DNA of 64,000 nucleotides. Origin: Psychrobacter sp. JCM 18900. GTDB lineage: Bacteria; Pseudomonadota; Gammaproteobacteria; Pseudomonadales; Moraxellaceae. This document shows positions 1 to 8,790 of the stretch, piece by piece. The stretch is from positions 558,001 to 622,000 of the forward strand of contig NZ_CAJHBL010000002.1 in assembly GCF_904846625.1 (NCBI RefSeq). The letters are read 5' to 3'. Position 1 is the first letter of the stretch. Each line of letters begins with the position of its first letter. A program made the position numbers and the translations under genes. The notes below the pieces were generated by a model that did no database searches, was not told the origin of the DNA, and was given only the letters and a program-made list of their open reading frames with translations.

Positions 1-694
1 TCCGTCTAGACGAATGGCTGCTAATCACTTTTGGAATAATAAGGCCTTCATCTTCTGCATGAAAAGCGCCGAATACGCGTAAGTTATGAGCTTCTTTAAC
101 ATAGTCCAATTCATCGTGCAGACTCTGGCGAATCTCATTGAAAAGCTGCTCTTGTAGTTGCTTACTCATATTGAGCACGCCAGCGATTTTTAATGCCATA
201 CGCACTTGTTTGAGATCGCTATCGCAGTTTTCATCGACATCAGGATACTGGACTTTAACTACCACTTTTTGACCCGATGGCAACGTCGCTTTGTGCACTT
301 GTCCAATAGATGCTGCGGCAAAGGGTTTCTCTTCAAACTCGCTGAATAATTCTAAGATTGGCGCTTTCAGTTCGCGTTCAACTTGAGCTCGTATCTGCGC
401 ATATGGCATTGGCGGCGCATCTTTCTGTAGCTTTTCGAGCGCTGACGCAACCTCAGGCGGGAACACATCCTTATATTGTGAAGCAATCTGTCCGACCTTC
501 ATCACTGCGCCTTTCATCTCACCCAACGTTTCGGCAATTTGAACGCCCACGTCTTGCATCAGATCTGAGCGAGCTTGCAGACGTTTTTCTTCGTCACTTG
601 AGAGATGCTTAAATGAGTTTTTAGCGGCTTTGCCAGCAATACTCGCTGTCATGCCAGCGAGTTTCATAAAGCGTTTTCCGGACGATTTTGCCAT
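1..694 (-). CDS. AarF/ABC1/UbiB-family atypical kinase, 3' part missing
   Basis: The N-terminal 231 residues of an ABC1-family protein are visible; the rest lies beyond the left edge. Recognisable are the KxGQ motif (MKVGQIAS, about residues 66-73), the alanine-rich nucleotide loop AAASIGQVH, and the invariant lysine in VVVKVQYP. Family members are protein-kinase-like ATPases that support ubiquinone synthesis or lipid homeostasis. The start at 694 gives MAKSSGKR; an ATG four bases upstream is in another frame. This is probably the short soluble ABC1 type (about 430-450 residues) rather than membrane-anchored UbiB, because KxGQ comes early, but the C-terminus cannot be seen. It is transcribed away from aroQ, which is on the same strand upstream, about 120 bp away. 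Confidence 0.85.
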   Translation of the reverse strand, partial: MAKSSGKRFMKLAGMTASIAGKAAKNSFKHLSSDEEKRLQARSDLMQDVGVQIAETLGEMKGAVMKVGQIASQYKDVFPPEVASALEKLQKDAPPMPYAQIRAQVERELKAPILELFSEFEEKPFAAASIGQVHKATLPSGQKVVVKVQYPDVDENCDSDLKQVRMALKIAGVLNMSKQLQEQLFNEIRQSLHDELDYVKEAHNLRVFGAFHAEDEGLIIPKVISSHSSRR

Positions 695-817
695 TCATGT
701 CACCGTATAATGGGTTATTTGCTCAGTCGTAATTCTATTATTTTAATTGCAAGATTACTGTTTGACTAATGTGTGAAGACGCGAGTAATCATTTATAAAA
801 AAGTAAGCACAGTCATA

Positions 818-1354
818 TTATCTATTTGTGTCAACTGCATACATATTGCTCAACCAGTAATCAAGCGCCATTTGATAGCCTAATTGTCCCAAGCCGCAAA
901 TGACTCCGACCGCAACGTCACTTAGATATGAATGATGACGGAAAGGCTCACGGGCATGAACATTGGATAAATGTACTTCTATAAATGGCTTTTGGGTAGC
1001 CAATAGCGCATCGCGCAGAGCCACTGAAGTATGCGTAAATGCAGCCGGATTGATGATGATAGCATCGACTTGAGCAGATTTGTTCGCCAATAATCCATGA
1101 TACTGAATGTCGTCTACTAGCTTACCCTCATGGTTGGACTGTATACATGTTAACTCTACACCGTGGCGTGCGGCGCGCTTGACTAGTTGCTTTTCTATAT
1201 CAGCAAGCGTCGTATAACCATAAATATGCGGTTCTCGCTTGCCTAGTAAATTCAGATTCACTCCATTTACCAGTAGTAATTTATGAGTCAGTATTTGATT
1301 TGAATTTTCGTTAGTCGGTTGTTCGGCTGCTTTTATCGAAGTAGAGGAGGTCAT
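818..1354 (-). CDS. aroQ: 3-dehydroquinate dehydratase, type II
   Basis: Catalyses the dehydration of 3-dehydroquinate to 3-dehydroshikimate in the shikimate pathway, as a dodecamer in the cytoplasm. The 178-residue protein has the type II signatures in order: [17 protein letters not shown] with the active-site Arg40 and Tyr45, [26 protein letters not shown] and the substrate-binding [15 protein letters not shown]. Typical type II enzymes have about 145-150 residues; here a polar N-terminal extension of roughly 23 residues precedes the first beta strand, so a later start cannot be excluded, although no internal Met is available. It is a single gene, not in a visible operon with other aro genes. 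Confidence 0.95.
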   Translation of the reverse strand: MTSSTSIKAAEQPTNENSNQILTHKLLLVNGVNLNLLGKREPHIYGYTTLADIEKQLVKRAARHGVELTCIQSNHEGKLVDDIQYHGLLANKSAQVDAIIINPAAFTHTSVALRDALLATQKPFIEVHLSNVHAREPFRHHSYLSDVAVGVICGLGQLGYQMALDYWLSNMYAVDTNR

Positions 1355-1799
1355 AATGGTCTCGGTAACTATTGAGCAATGTTAATAATTTATTATAGTA
1401 TAAGAATAATCTAAGGTGCGCGGCGTTAAGCTAAAATGGCTTCGACGCATTTTGCTCTTTATCATAACAGCTTGATAGCTAGGTTATAAAAATTTGTTTA
1501 AAAAATTATTTAGATATCAAAAAGCATATTAAAAGTCTTTATGTTGCTAAAAACCCGTGCTATGATATTTTTTATGCAATAAATATTGCAAGTTTGTTGC
1601 TATCATCAAATTTCATTACGATAAGTGTGTTTGGCGAATTCGTTATGGAAACACTATGTAGGTAATTAAAGCACTGCATAGATGATGGTAAGTAGAGTAG
1701 TAATACTCTTAATTTTTGATTTCATAATCTTAGACCCTGTTTATATGCAATGTCGCAAAGGAAGCTAGGGCTAAGCGGACTTTTTTAGGAAGTAATATT
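1355..1799 (+). promoter_or_regulatory. aroQ-csp intergenic region with long cold-shock leader
   Basis: This 445-bp AT-rich stretch lies between divergently transcribed aroQ and the cold-shock gene. It holds a palindrome GCAATAAATATTGC at about 1575-1588 and a ribosome binding site AGGA at 1787-1790, nine bases before the csp ATG. CspA-family genes commonly have long structured leaders that act as thermosensors; the spacing here would allow a leader of 150-200 nt, but no promoter is clear enough to fix the transcript start. No open reading frame or RNA gene was recognised. Confidence 0.4.
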
Positions 1800-2015
1800 A
1801 TGTCAGCTCGTGAGCAAGGTATCGTTAAGTGGTTTAATGACTCAAAAGGCTTTGGTTTCATTCAACGTGACAGCGGAGAAGATATTTTTGTCCATTTCCG
1901 CGCGATTCAGGGTGATGGCTATCGTTCTCTAAAAGATGGCGAAAAAGTTGAGTTCAGCGTAGTAGAAGGTGACAAAGGTCTGCAAGCTGAAGAAGTCAGA
2001 AAGATAGAAGAGTAA
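1800..2015 (+). CDS. Cold-shock protein, CspA family
   Basis: A 71-residue single cold-shock domain, the usual family length. Both RNA-binding motifs are intact: RNP1 as KGFGFI (residues 17-22) and RNP2 as DIFVHF (residues 29-34), with the leading GIVKWFN strand. Such proteins bind single-stranded RNA and DNA, melt structured mRNA and may act as antiterminators. Whether this copy is cold-induced cannot be told from the protein; the long leader upstream hints at it. The neighbouring gene downstream encodes a DEAD-box RNA helicase, another RNA-remodelling function, but a hairpin separates them. Confidence 0.95.
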   Translation: MSAREQGIVKWFNDSKGFGFIQRDSGEDIFVHFRAIQGDGYRSLKDGEKVEFSVVEGDKGLQAEEVRKIEE

Positions 2016-2079
2016 TTTACTCAGACATTAAAGCGGTTTAGTTATAATGTCTGTACAAACTACTGATATACTACTGAGT

Positions 2080-2157
2080 CAAGCCCATCTTATCTTACCT
2101 ATGTTGAGTGAACTGCAGCATATTTGGTAGGATTGGATTTGGGCTTGGCTTTTTTTA
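2080..2157 (+). terminator. Probable terminator after the cold-shock gene
   Basis: An outer stem CAAGCCCA (2080-2087) / TGGGCTTG (2140-2147) is followed by GGC and a run of seven T. Inner segments (TACC/GGTA and TATG/CATA) extend the hairpin, giving a large imperfect structure. Confidence 0.6.
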
Positions 2158-2305
2158 TGCTTATATGTCTGATGGTTTTCCACAGACTCGATAAGGCTAC
2201 TCTTACTGATTACGGTTTAAATGCTGCATTTGACACTATAAGGGTTCATTTTGAGCCTATTTACAATTAATAAAATACGAGCAATTCATTTAAAAGGATA
2301 TTTTT

Positions 2306-3460
2306 TTGAGCAATTTTACAACGTTTACTGATTTGCCACTTTCAACAGCGACCCTGCGTGCAGTAAGTGATCTAGGTTTTACTGAATTGACGCCCATTCA
2401 AGCAAAGATACTACCGCATACATTGGCACATCAAGATGCTATCGGACAAGCACAAACGGGCACGGGGAAAACAGCGACTTTTCTACTGACTATTATGGAA
2501 GCCTTGCTTAAGCGCCCATTTGCCAATGACGAAGAGCGCTATCTTGGTGAGCCGCGTGCTGTGGTCATGGCGCCAACTCGCGAATTGGCTCAGCAAATAT
2601 TTGATGACTGTATTGCATTAACCAAATATACCTCGCTACATAGTGTTTGTATTATGGGTGGTACTAACTATGAAACTCAGCAGCACGAGCTTGAACGTCA
2701 ATACGTTGATATTTTGGTAGCGACGCCTGGTCGTCTAATTGACCTTGCTAATAAAGGCATGGTGTATCTAGATAGAGTAGAGGTATTGGTACTTGATGAA
2801 GCCGATCGTATGCTAGATATGGGATTCATTCCTGATATCAAGCGCTTAGTTGGTCGAATGCCTGCCAATACCGATCGTCAAAGCTTGTTGTTTTCTGCAA
2901 CCTTTAACCAAGATGTCATGAATTTAGCTTACCGCTGGTTACATGAGCCTCAGTTTGTTGAAATTGAGCCTGAACACAAGACCAGTGAGTTAGTAGATCA
3001 GCATTTTTATTTGCTGACAGAAGATCAAAAGCTGGACGCCTTGCAGCGTATTATCAGTGATGAAGCAGTAGAGAAGGTCATCGTCTTTGCCAATCGTAAA
3101 GACCAAGTCAAGCGTCTGTATCACAAGTTGCGTCAAGCGCATAATATTGTGATGCTCTCGGGCGATGTCATTCAGCAAAAACGTGAGAAGTACTTACAGC
3201 GATTTAAAGATGGTCATGCATCTATTTTGGTGGCGACAGATGTAGCAGGGCGTGGTATCCATGTCGATGATATCAGCCATGTGGTTAATTTTACTTTGCC
3301 TGATCAGCCAGATGATTATGTACATCGCATTGGTCGTACGGGCCGTGCGGGTCAGACAGGTATTAGTATCAGCTTTGTGAGTGAAGATGATGCCTTCAAT
3401 ATACCGGCATTAGAGAAGCACTTGGAAACCAAGTTTACGCTTGAGCAGTGGCAGGAATAA
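2306..3460 (+). CDS. rhlB: DEAD-box ATP-dependent RNA helicase, RhlB-like
   Basis: A 384-residue two-domain RNA helicase. Motifs in order: Q motif region FTELTPIQ, motif I AQTGTGKT (49-56), Ia PTRELAQQ, Ib TPGRLID, II DEAD (VLDEADRMLD), III SAT, then the C-terminal motifs VATDVAGRGI and HRIGRTGRAG. It unwinds short RNA duplexes in mRNA decay or ribosome assembly. The ending SEDDAFNIPALEKHL resembles the RhlB group, and the protein lacks the long basic tail of RhlE/SrmB types; the exact subfamily is inferred. The start is a TTG codon with AAGGA seven bases upstream; no better ATG exists in frame before the Q motif. Confidence 0.85.
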   Translation: MSNFTTFTDLPLSTATLRAVSDLGFTELTPIQAKILPHTLAHQDAIGQAQTGTGKTATFLLTIMEALLKRPFANDEERYLGEPRAVVMAPTRELAQQIFDDCIALTKYTSLHSVCIMGGTNYETQQHELERQYVDILVATPGRLIDLANKGMVYLDRVEVLVLDEADRMLDMGFIPDIKRLVGRMPANTDRQSLLFSATFNQDVMNLAYRWLHEPQFVEIEPEHKTSELVDQHFYLLTEDQKLDALQRIISDEAVEKVIVFANRKDQVKRLYHKLRQAHNIVMLSGDVIQQKREKYLQRFKDGHASILVATDVAGRGIHVDDISHVVNFTLPDQPDDYVHRIGRTGRAGQTGISISFVSEDDAFNIPALEKHLETKFTLEQWQE

Positions 3461-3493
3461 TTGCTATAAATTGAGCACTACTTAACAAGCAAA

Positions 3494-3530
3494 AGCCCTC
3501 AATATCGCAAATGGTATTGAGGGCTTTTTT
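3494..3530 (+). terminator. Rho-independent terminator after the helicase gene
   Basis: Perfect 11-bp stem AGCCCTCAATA / TATTGAGGGCT followed by a T run. Confidence 0.9.
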
Positions 3531-3566
3531 ATATGCTAAGTGTTAATAGTATCTGTTTAAATGACT

Positions 3567-4466
3567 TTATTGAGCGTGTTCCATCATTTCAGTATGCTCA
3601 TGGTGATTCATGTCCAGTGATTTATCACTCATGTCATGCATGCTATGATCCATATGGTTGTCCATATTTTGCATGCTCTGATCCATGTCTTCTGCCATAT
3701 CCATATCGTGATTCATTTGGCTCATGTCATGAGAGTCCATATCAGACATCATAGCAGTGTGGCTACCATGATTCATCTCACCATGGCCGCCATGCATATT
3801 TGCCATGACCATCGGCACGACCGCTACTGCCAAACCTGATATGACCATAACCGCACCATTTAACTGCCTTAGGCGAAAACGTCCAATCTTATCACGTAGC
3901 CAACCGACCGTTTCATGCGTCGCAACCAACATCGGTATGGTTCCTAGACCAAAGACAAACATCAACGCAGCACCGCTTAGTGGGTTATGAGCAACGACCG
4001 CAATCAATAGAGCGCCGTATACCAGGCCACAAGGCAGAAAGCCCCAAAGCAAACCTGCTGTTAGTGCACGCGGAAAAGTATTAAGTGGAAATACCTTTTG
4101 ACGCAATGGGCTAAGATACTGCCAAAAGCGCATACCAAAACGTTCAAGCTTAGTCAAAAACGGCGCACCAAGCATCGTCACACCGACGAATACCAGTACC
4201 AATCCTAATAAAATACGCGGTGTACTATTACCCATCATCAATGGCTTTAACACAGTAATACCGATAAGCCCTGCGATTAAACCCAATAATGCGTAACTCG
4301 TTAAACGCCCAAGATGGTAAGTGGCCACCAAAGCGCGCCGCTTGGCGGGGCTGACATCTTTCATAGACAGACCAAACGCGGTCACAAGACCGCCACACAT
4401 GCCTAAACAATGCGGTGAACCAAAGAATCCCATTAGTAATGCCGCCACAAGTAAAGCGATGGTCAT
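3567..4466 (-). CDS. SafE/TauE-type membrane protein (DsbD_2-like) with Met/His/Asp-rich C-terminal tail
   Basis: A 299-residue protein with about six hydrophobic segments over residues 1-222 and the family motif SPHCLGMCGG (Cys20, Cys24) near the N-terminus; a second conserved segment is WGFLPCGLVYGAL. This is the 'sulfite exporter TauE/SafE' or urease-accessory-like family that often sits with cytochrome cbb3 oxidase assembly genes and is thought to move copper or thiols. The unusual part is residues 221-299: of 79 residues, 19 are Met, 13 His and 12 Asp, in repeats such as MDHSMHDM. That composition fits metal (copper) binding on one membrane face. The start has AGGAGA upstream. ccoS lies 97 bp upstream on the same strand, which supports a role in oxidase copper supply; this is inference. 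Confidence 0.85.
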   Translation of the reverse strand: MTIALLVAALLMGFFGSPHCLGMCGGLVTAFGLSMKDVSPAKRRALVATYHLGRLTSYALLGLIAGLIGITVLKPLMMGNSTPRILLGLVLVFVGVTMLGAPFLTKLERFGMRFWQYLSPLRQKVFPLNTFPRALTAGLLWGFLPCGLVYGALLIAVVAHNPLSGAALMFVFGLGTIPMLVATHETVGWLRDKIGRFRLRQLNGAVMVISGLAVAVVPMVMANMHGGHGEMNHGSHTAMMSDMDSHDMSQMNHDMDMAEDMDQSMQNMDNHMDHSMHDMSDKSLDMNHHEHTEMMEHAQ

Positions 4467-4563
4467 GAATGCGTCTCCTAAGAATAGTAAAGGGCGAACT
4501 TGCTAGTGCTGAATTATTTAATAAAACGGTACCAATGAATTACGCATCTATAAGGTAGATAAA

Positions 4564-4824
4564 TTAGATTTCTGAGTTTTTATCTATCTCAGAATGTTCG
4601 TTATTTCCATCAGTTGCCGCTGTTTTATCTTTTTGCTGGGTAGGTGCTGAGCTTTCGTGAGCCTGCATGGTTTGGCGGCGTTCTTGACGGTCATCCAATA
4701 TAATACGCTGTGATGCATTGTCCAGATCTTCGAATTGATTTGACTTGACCGCATAACGCACTGCCCAAATAGCAACCACAAACAGCATGAGACTTAATGG
4801 AATTAATAAAAATATACTGAGCAT
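4564..4824 (-). CDS. ccoS: Cytochrome cbb3 oxidase assembly protein CcoS
   Basis: Small (86 residues) single-span membrane protein. The N-terminal hydrophobic helix is followed by WAVRYAVKSNQFEDLDNASQRIILDD, split here by its key elements: the 'QFEDLD' and 'ILDD' motifs are hallmarks of CcoS. CcoS is needed to insert heme and copper cofactors into cbb3-type cytochrome c oxidase. The remaining 30 residues are polar. It probably forms a transcript with the SafE-family gene downstream. The usual partner ccoI (copper ATPase) and the oxidase subunits are not in this window. Confidence 0.85.
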   Translation of the reverse strand: MLSIFLLIPLSLMLFVVAIWAVRYAVKSNQFEDLDNASQRIILDDRQERRQTMQAHESSAPTQQKDKTAATDGNNEHSEIDKNSEI

Positions 4825-4939
4825 GGCAAATCTCTTAAATAGCAGTGTCTCTTATTATTATACACCCATCACAAATGTAGTGGATGACCGGTAGCATTTA
4901 GAATGAGTCTCTCAAGGGTATCGTATACATCTTTAACGT

Positions 4940-5758
4940 TTATTCGTCAGTGTTTTTTGCGGCATTGCCTCTTGGGGTCAATAGCTGCTGTGAAGTCACA
5001 TCATTGGCGTGGCGACAGTCCATCTGTGGACGTATCACATCGCGGAGGTAGGCTGCGACTTCATAGACAGCGCGCCGTGAGTGACTTAAGTTGTGGGCAG
5101 GCTTCATCCAGTCGCGTCTAACTGGCAGTGGCGCAGGGAGTGGTGTGCTATTGATACCATTTAAGGCAAACTGTCTGCGTGCACGTGCCATATGATAGCT
5201 ATCAGTAATCAGATATACATGGCGTAGCGGAATGCGTTTGGCTGTAAAACGGGCGTTTTCACATGTATTCATGCTGGCATTTTCACTTATCAGTCCGTCG
5301 ATACCGTGTTCCATCAACCATTGACCGAGCCATGGAGCTTCAGCACCACTCAGCACGATTGGTAGGGGTAAGTCATGGTAAGCACCTGCAGCGGTACGGG
5401 CACGATTGAGACTATAACGATTTAGGATAATTTGGTTGTTGTGGTCATTGGTCAGACCGCCGCCTAGGACTACATAGGCGGTAGGCGGCGAGCTCATGGC
5501 AGCAGCAGGCATATCAGGAAGCGGCAATAGAGAAAAGATATAAACGATTGCTTGCGAAAACAGCGGAGTAAATAAGCTAATAATCACCAAAATGACAGAC
5601 GTGGAGCCTAGTATAAAAGTAATATTGATAATGCGAAAAAGCGTCACCATGCGTTCAGAAAACCGCAAGTAATATCGCCATAATCGTTTAGATAATAGCC
5701 GCTTAGACCATGATTTTTTAGGCCACATGCTCAGCATATCCAATTGAGCCATCAGCAT
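4940..5758 (-). CDS. YdcF/ElyC-type DUF218 membrane protein
   Basis: A 272-residue protein with one or two N-terminal membrane segments (about residues 40-80) followed by a DUF218 domain: AYVVLGGGL at the domain start, the polar cluster ENASMNTCENA and LITDSYHMARARRQF. E. coli relatives are ElyC, SanA and YdcF, linked with envelope integrity or lipid-carrier metabolism. The 5' end overlaps murB: the start at 5758 gives a 41-bp overlap; a later Met at 5728 would cut this to 11 bp, and neither has a good ribosome site. Translational coupling with murB is likely. Confidence 0.8.
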   Translation of the reverse strand: MLMAQLDMLSMWPKKSWSKRLLSKRLWRYYLRFSERMVTLFRIINITFILGSTSVILVIISLFTPLFSQAIVYIFSLLPLPDMPAAAMSSPPTAYVVLGGGLTNDHNNQIILNRYSLNRARTAAGAYHDLPLPIVLSGAEAPWLGQWLMEHGIDGLISENASMNTCENARFTAKRIPLRHVYLITDSYHMARARRQFALNGINSTPLPAPLPVRRDWMKPAHNLSHSRRAVYEVAAYLRDVIRPQMDCRHANDVTSQQLLTPRGNAAKNTDE

Positions 5759-6875
5759 TTACCCAGACTGGCTCACGTGACAATTGAATGGCAAATTTTT
5801 CATAGACAGTAGCAGCGATATGTTTCTGTGCTACGGCTACATCCTCTTGCGTGGCTTGCTGAGGCGTATGGTTGGTTAGTACTAGTGCTTGCTGTTTATG
5901 CGTAAAAATAGGTGCAATGCCGCCGCCTTTTAATCCTGCTTGCTCAATGAGCCACCCTGCAGCCACCTTTACCATTGCATTAGGCATCGCATAACCAACG
6001 ATAGCTGGATAAGTTGCTTGCAGCGCTGTGAACCGCTCCTGAGCGATAATAGGATTTTGAAAAAAACTGCCACAATTAGGTAGCTGCTTAGGGTCAGGCA
6101 GCTTTTGTTGTCTAATATCTATAATAGCTTGCATAACGTCAGTAGGCGTCGCTTGCTTACGTCCTTGTTGCTCCGCATAGCGCTGCGCTACAGTCTGTAC
6201 ATCACCATAACTGGCTAAAATATTGGCAGAATCAGTATGTAATCTGAAACCCACACGACTAATAAGCCATGTGTTTGGTGTGTGTTTAAAGATACTGTCA
6301 CGATAGCCAAATTGGCAATCAGCAGCTGACAAATAGTGCCAAGTTTGTGTCGGCAAATGATAGGCGCGTACATACTGTAAGCGGTCTTCTAGTTGTACGC
6401 CATATGCACCGATATTTTGTATGGGTGCTGCGCCCGTCAGACCTGGTATTAAGGCAAGGTTTTCCAACCCATACCAACCTTGATTGACCGTATGAACGAC
6501 CAAATCATGCCAGTTCTCGCCAGCCATTACCTCGATATCAACATAATCGTCAGTTTGTTCGGTCAGATTAATACCACGCATCTTTGGCTGTAATACTATG
6601 GCTTTCAAAGCGGCAGGTAATAAGACATTACTACCGCCAGACAGTACAAACAGTGGTAGCTTGTCTGCTGTATCCTCTATATAAGCTGCCATAAAGTCAT
6701 CAAGCTGCGCCTCATTTTCTAACGTCACGACAGAGTCAGCAACACAGGCCAATGCCATAGTATTGTCATATGACAAGTCGATTGAATCATTGACTACGGC
6801 AGTCGATGAAACATTCGAAACATCAGAGCTGATGGTAGACTGAGTACTGTGGTCAAGGCGTGCAGCTTGGGTCAT
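5718..6875 (-). CDS. murB: UDP-N-acetylenolpyruvoylglucosamine reductase
   Basis: FAD enzyme that reduces UDP-GlcNAc enolpyruvate to UDP-MurNAc in peptidoglycan precursor synthesis. Visible are the FAD-binding SGGSNVLLP, the pyrophosphate-binding IPGLTGAAPIQNIGAYGVQLED, YRDSIFK, the catalytic serine segment NCGSFFQNP and AAGWLIEQAGLKG, which mark a type I MurB. At 385 residues it is longer than most (about 340) owing to a polar, serine-rich N-terminal extension of about 35 residues. Its 3' end overlaps the DUF218 gene. Confidence 0.95.
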   Translation of the reverse strand: MTQAARLDHSTQSTISSDVSNVSSTAVVNDSIDLSYDNTMALACVADSVVTLENEAQLDDFMAAYIEDTADKLPLFVLSGGSNVLLPAALKAIVLQPKMRGINLTEQTDDYVDIEVMAGENWHDLVVHTVNQGWYGLENLALIPGLTGAAPIQNIGAYGVQLEDRLQYVRAYHLPTQTWHYLSAADCQFGYRDSIFKHTPNTWLISRVGFRLHTDSANILASYGDVQTVAQRYAEQQGRKQATPTDVMQAIIDIRQQKLPDPKQLPNCGSFFQNPIIAQERFTALQATYPAIVGYAMPNAMVKVAAGWLIEQAGLKGGGIAPIFTHKQQALVLTNHTPQQATQEDVAVAQKHIAATVYEKFAIQLSREPVWVNADGSIGYAEHVA

Positions 6876-7073
6876 AACATAGCCTATGTGGCAAAAGGAT
6901 AATAAGTAATAAGGTAGTTATAGTTGTTTCAATTTAAAAGAGATACAAGGCAACTGAGTGCAGATGTAACTGTGATACTTCAAGCGAGGTTAACGCTGTA
7001 GCTCTTTTGTAGAAGCTTAACCATATTATAGAGGATACCGGATGCAAGAGTAGCAGAAATATAGACAGTATGG

Positions 7074-7571
7074 CTAGCAGGCTTTCCAGCTTTCTATCCA
7101 AGCTTGCGCGCTTGATTCGATACGCTCGATCACTTCTTCGAAATCATCGTTATCGCCTTTATATGGATCTGGTACATCACTGCCGCAATAGGTAGGGTCT
7201 TCTTCACTGAACAGCGCTAGTGTTGCTAAACTATCTTCTGACTCTGCAATGCTGTCTTTGATCGCTTGCAGATCAGCTAAATTCTGTGAATCCATGGCTA
7301 AGATTAGATCAAAATCACGAAAGTCATTGGCACTGACTTGACGAGCGACCAGCTTATTAATTTTATAGCCGTGTGACTTAGCATGACGTTGTGAGCGAGC
7401 ATCAGGCGCACTGCCAACGTGCCAATCACTGGTGCCTGCTGAGTCTACTTTTATAGATAGTCCAGCAATCGCTGCTTGCTGACGAAAAACTTCTTCAGCA
7501 GTAGGGGAGCGGCAGATATTTCCCAAACATACCAATAATACAGACGAGGGAGTACAGGCTTTCATCAGCAT
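7074..7571 (-). CDS. Low-molecular-weight protein-tyrosine phosphatase
   Basis: 165 residues with the P-loop CLGNICRSP (C-x5-R, nucleophile in the first 20 residues) and the general-acid DPYKGD near the C-terminus, both intact. Bacterial members dephosphorylate tyrosine kinases of capsule export or arginine-phosphorylated proteins; no kinase or capsule gene is nearby, so the partner is unknown. The start has AGAAGG eight bases upstream; a second Met two codons later is possible. Confidence 0.9.
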   Translation of the reverse strand: MLMKACTPSSVLLVCLGNICRSPTAEEVFRQQAAIAGLSIKVDSAGTSDWHVGSAPDARSQRHAKSHGYKINKLVARQVSANDFRDFDLILAMDSQNLADLQAIKDSIAESEDSLATLALFSEEDPTYCGSDVPDPYKGDNDDFEEVIERIESSAQAWIESWKAC

Positions 7572-7778
7572 AATATGACCTTCTATAACAAAAAAAACAT
7601 GCTATAAGAGACCAGCATTGTTAATGCGGCTTTTATTAGCATGCAATCGATTGAATCAGCTGCTAGCGTAACGCTTAATGCTTGGAATGGCAAGGATAGA
7701 GACTAAACAATAGCGTCATTTAACAATGGAAATTTGGCCATATGATGCATGGCCAAAAGGCGAGATAATGAAACGGTT

Positions 7779-8201
7779 TTAATCTTGATTACTTTTAAAA
7801 CGCTGTAGATCGCGTCGCTCTTTTTTGTTGGGCTTGTTGTCAGGACGAGCAAGATTAGCCAGTTTGCGCTGTTCGGCATAGTACGCACGCCGGTTTTCGC
7901 TCTCTTTAGTCTCTGAATATAGTACCTCAGCGGCGGTCGCATTGCCACGCTGTGCAGATAGCGCCTCAACAACGACCGTCTTTTCGGTCATCGCGGTCGC
8001 TGAGCCTTGGCGAATGGTTAGCTCATCTCCGACTGAAATCTCTTTACTGGTTTTTACTCGGCTACCAGCATAGTGCACGCGTCCACTTTCAATCGCTTGC
8101 TTGGCAAGGGTGCGTGTACGATAAAATCTAGCTGCCCAAAGCCATTTATCGAGACGGATTTTCACCAAACCTGAGTTATTGTTATCAGCACTTTTCTTCA
8201 T
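7779..8201 (-). CDS. hslR: Heat-shock protein 15, S4-domain ribosome-associated
   Basis: 140 residues. The S4 RNA-binding domain begins at VKIRLDKWLWAARFYRTRT and continues through AIESGRVHYAG and KTSKEISVGDELTI; the C-terminal tail is basic (KKERRDLQRFK). Hsp15 binds stalled 50S subunits carrying peptidyl-tRNA and helps recycle them. The ATG at 8201 is chosen over an upstream GTG at 8210 because AGAG lies directly against the GTG but nine to ten bases before the ATG. Confidence 0.9.
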   Translation of the reverse strand: MKKSADNNNSGLVKIRLDKWLWAARFYRTRTLAKQAIESGRVHYAGSRVKTSKEISVGDELTIRQGSATAMTEKTVVVEALSAQRGNATAAEVLYSETKESENRRAYYAEQRKLANLARPDNKPNKKERRDLQRFKSNQD

Positions 8202-8298
8202 AAGAGTCACTCTGCATTCGTTTTATATTAAATTATAGTTTTATATAAACAATATTAGGGCAACTTTAATATTTGCAAATAGATTTTATGGTTGTGGG

Positions 8299-8688
8299 TT
8301 AGTTGCACCATTGTTGTTCACAAGGTACACCATCGTGGTTACCATCCATTTTGGTATTAGGACAGTAGTTTGTAAAATAAGTGGCTTCTGCACAGGATGT
8401 CATTTGTGAGCAATGTGTTCTGCCATCACATGAAAAGTTTGAGGCCGGTTGTGTTGATAAGACTGGAGTTGCAGTTGGCGCTGATGTTGAAGTAGTACCC
8501 AAATCAACGTATGTCGGCGGTATGTCATCAATGTTATCGACGTCAGTAGAGGTAAGAGTAGGTTGCGTTACGATATCTGCCGCTGCATTGGTTGTAGGTT
8601 GATGTACCGTGTTTTTAGGTTGAAGGACTCTATAACCTATAAGCACGAAAATCAGACAGGTCAATATCACCAATACTTTGTTTATCAC
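8299..8688 (-). CDS. Excalibur calcium-binding domain protein, membrane-anchored
   Basis: 129 residues beginning with a hydrophobic helix (residues 4-22) that acts as an anchor or signal, a Thr/Pro-rich spacer, and a C-terminal excalibur domain: CDGRTHCSQMTSCAEA, then NYCPNTKMDGNHDGVPCEQQWC. The DGNHDGVPCE segment is the DxDxDGxxCE calcium loop with a histidine in one variable position. Such proteins are found at the cell surface; substrate or partner is unknown. GTG start with AGG about ten bases upstream. Confidence 0.85.
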   Translation of the reverse strand: MINKVLVILTCLIFVLIGYRVLQPKNTVHQPTTNAAADIVTQPTLTSTDVDNIDDIPPTYVDLGTTSTSAPTATPVLSTQPASNFSCDGRTHCSQMTSCAEATYFTNYCPNTKMDGNHDGVPCEQQWCN

Positions 8689-8727
8689 TATGCCATACCT
8701 GCCAGCTCATAATCATTATTAATATGA

Positions 8728-8763
8728 AAATGGCAGTTTTTAATCGACTTAAAAACTGCCATT
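8728..8763 (-). terminator. Terminator downstream of ilvA
   Basis: A 15-bp perfect stem AATGGCAGTTTTTAA / TTAAAAACTGCCATT followed on the minus strand by TTTTCAT. The T run is short, but the stem is strong and sits just after the ilvA stop. Confidence 0.7.
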
Positions 8764-8790
8764 AGGTAAGAAATATTACGTCTATTTTTA

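Noticed and set aside
358..612. Plus-strand ORF of 84 codons inside the AarF gene
   Set aside because: Antisense shadow of a well-conserved coding frame; no ribosome site and no recognisable protein.
3533..3990. Plus-strand His/Cys/Tyr-rich ORFs
   Set aside because: They are antisense readings of the Met/His/Asp-rich tail of the SafE-family gene, whose repeats also give odd compositions in other frames.
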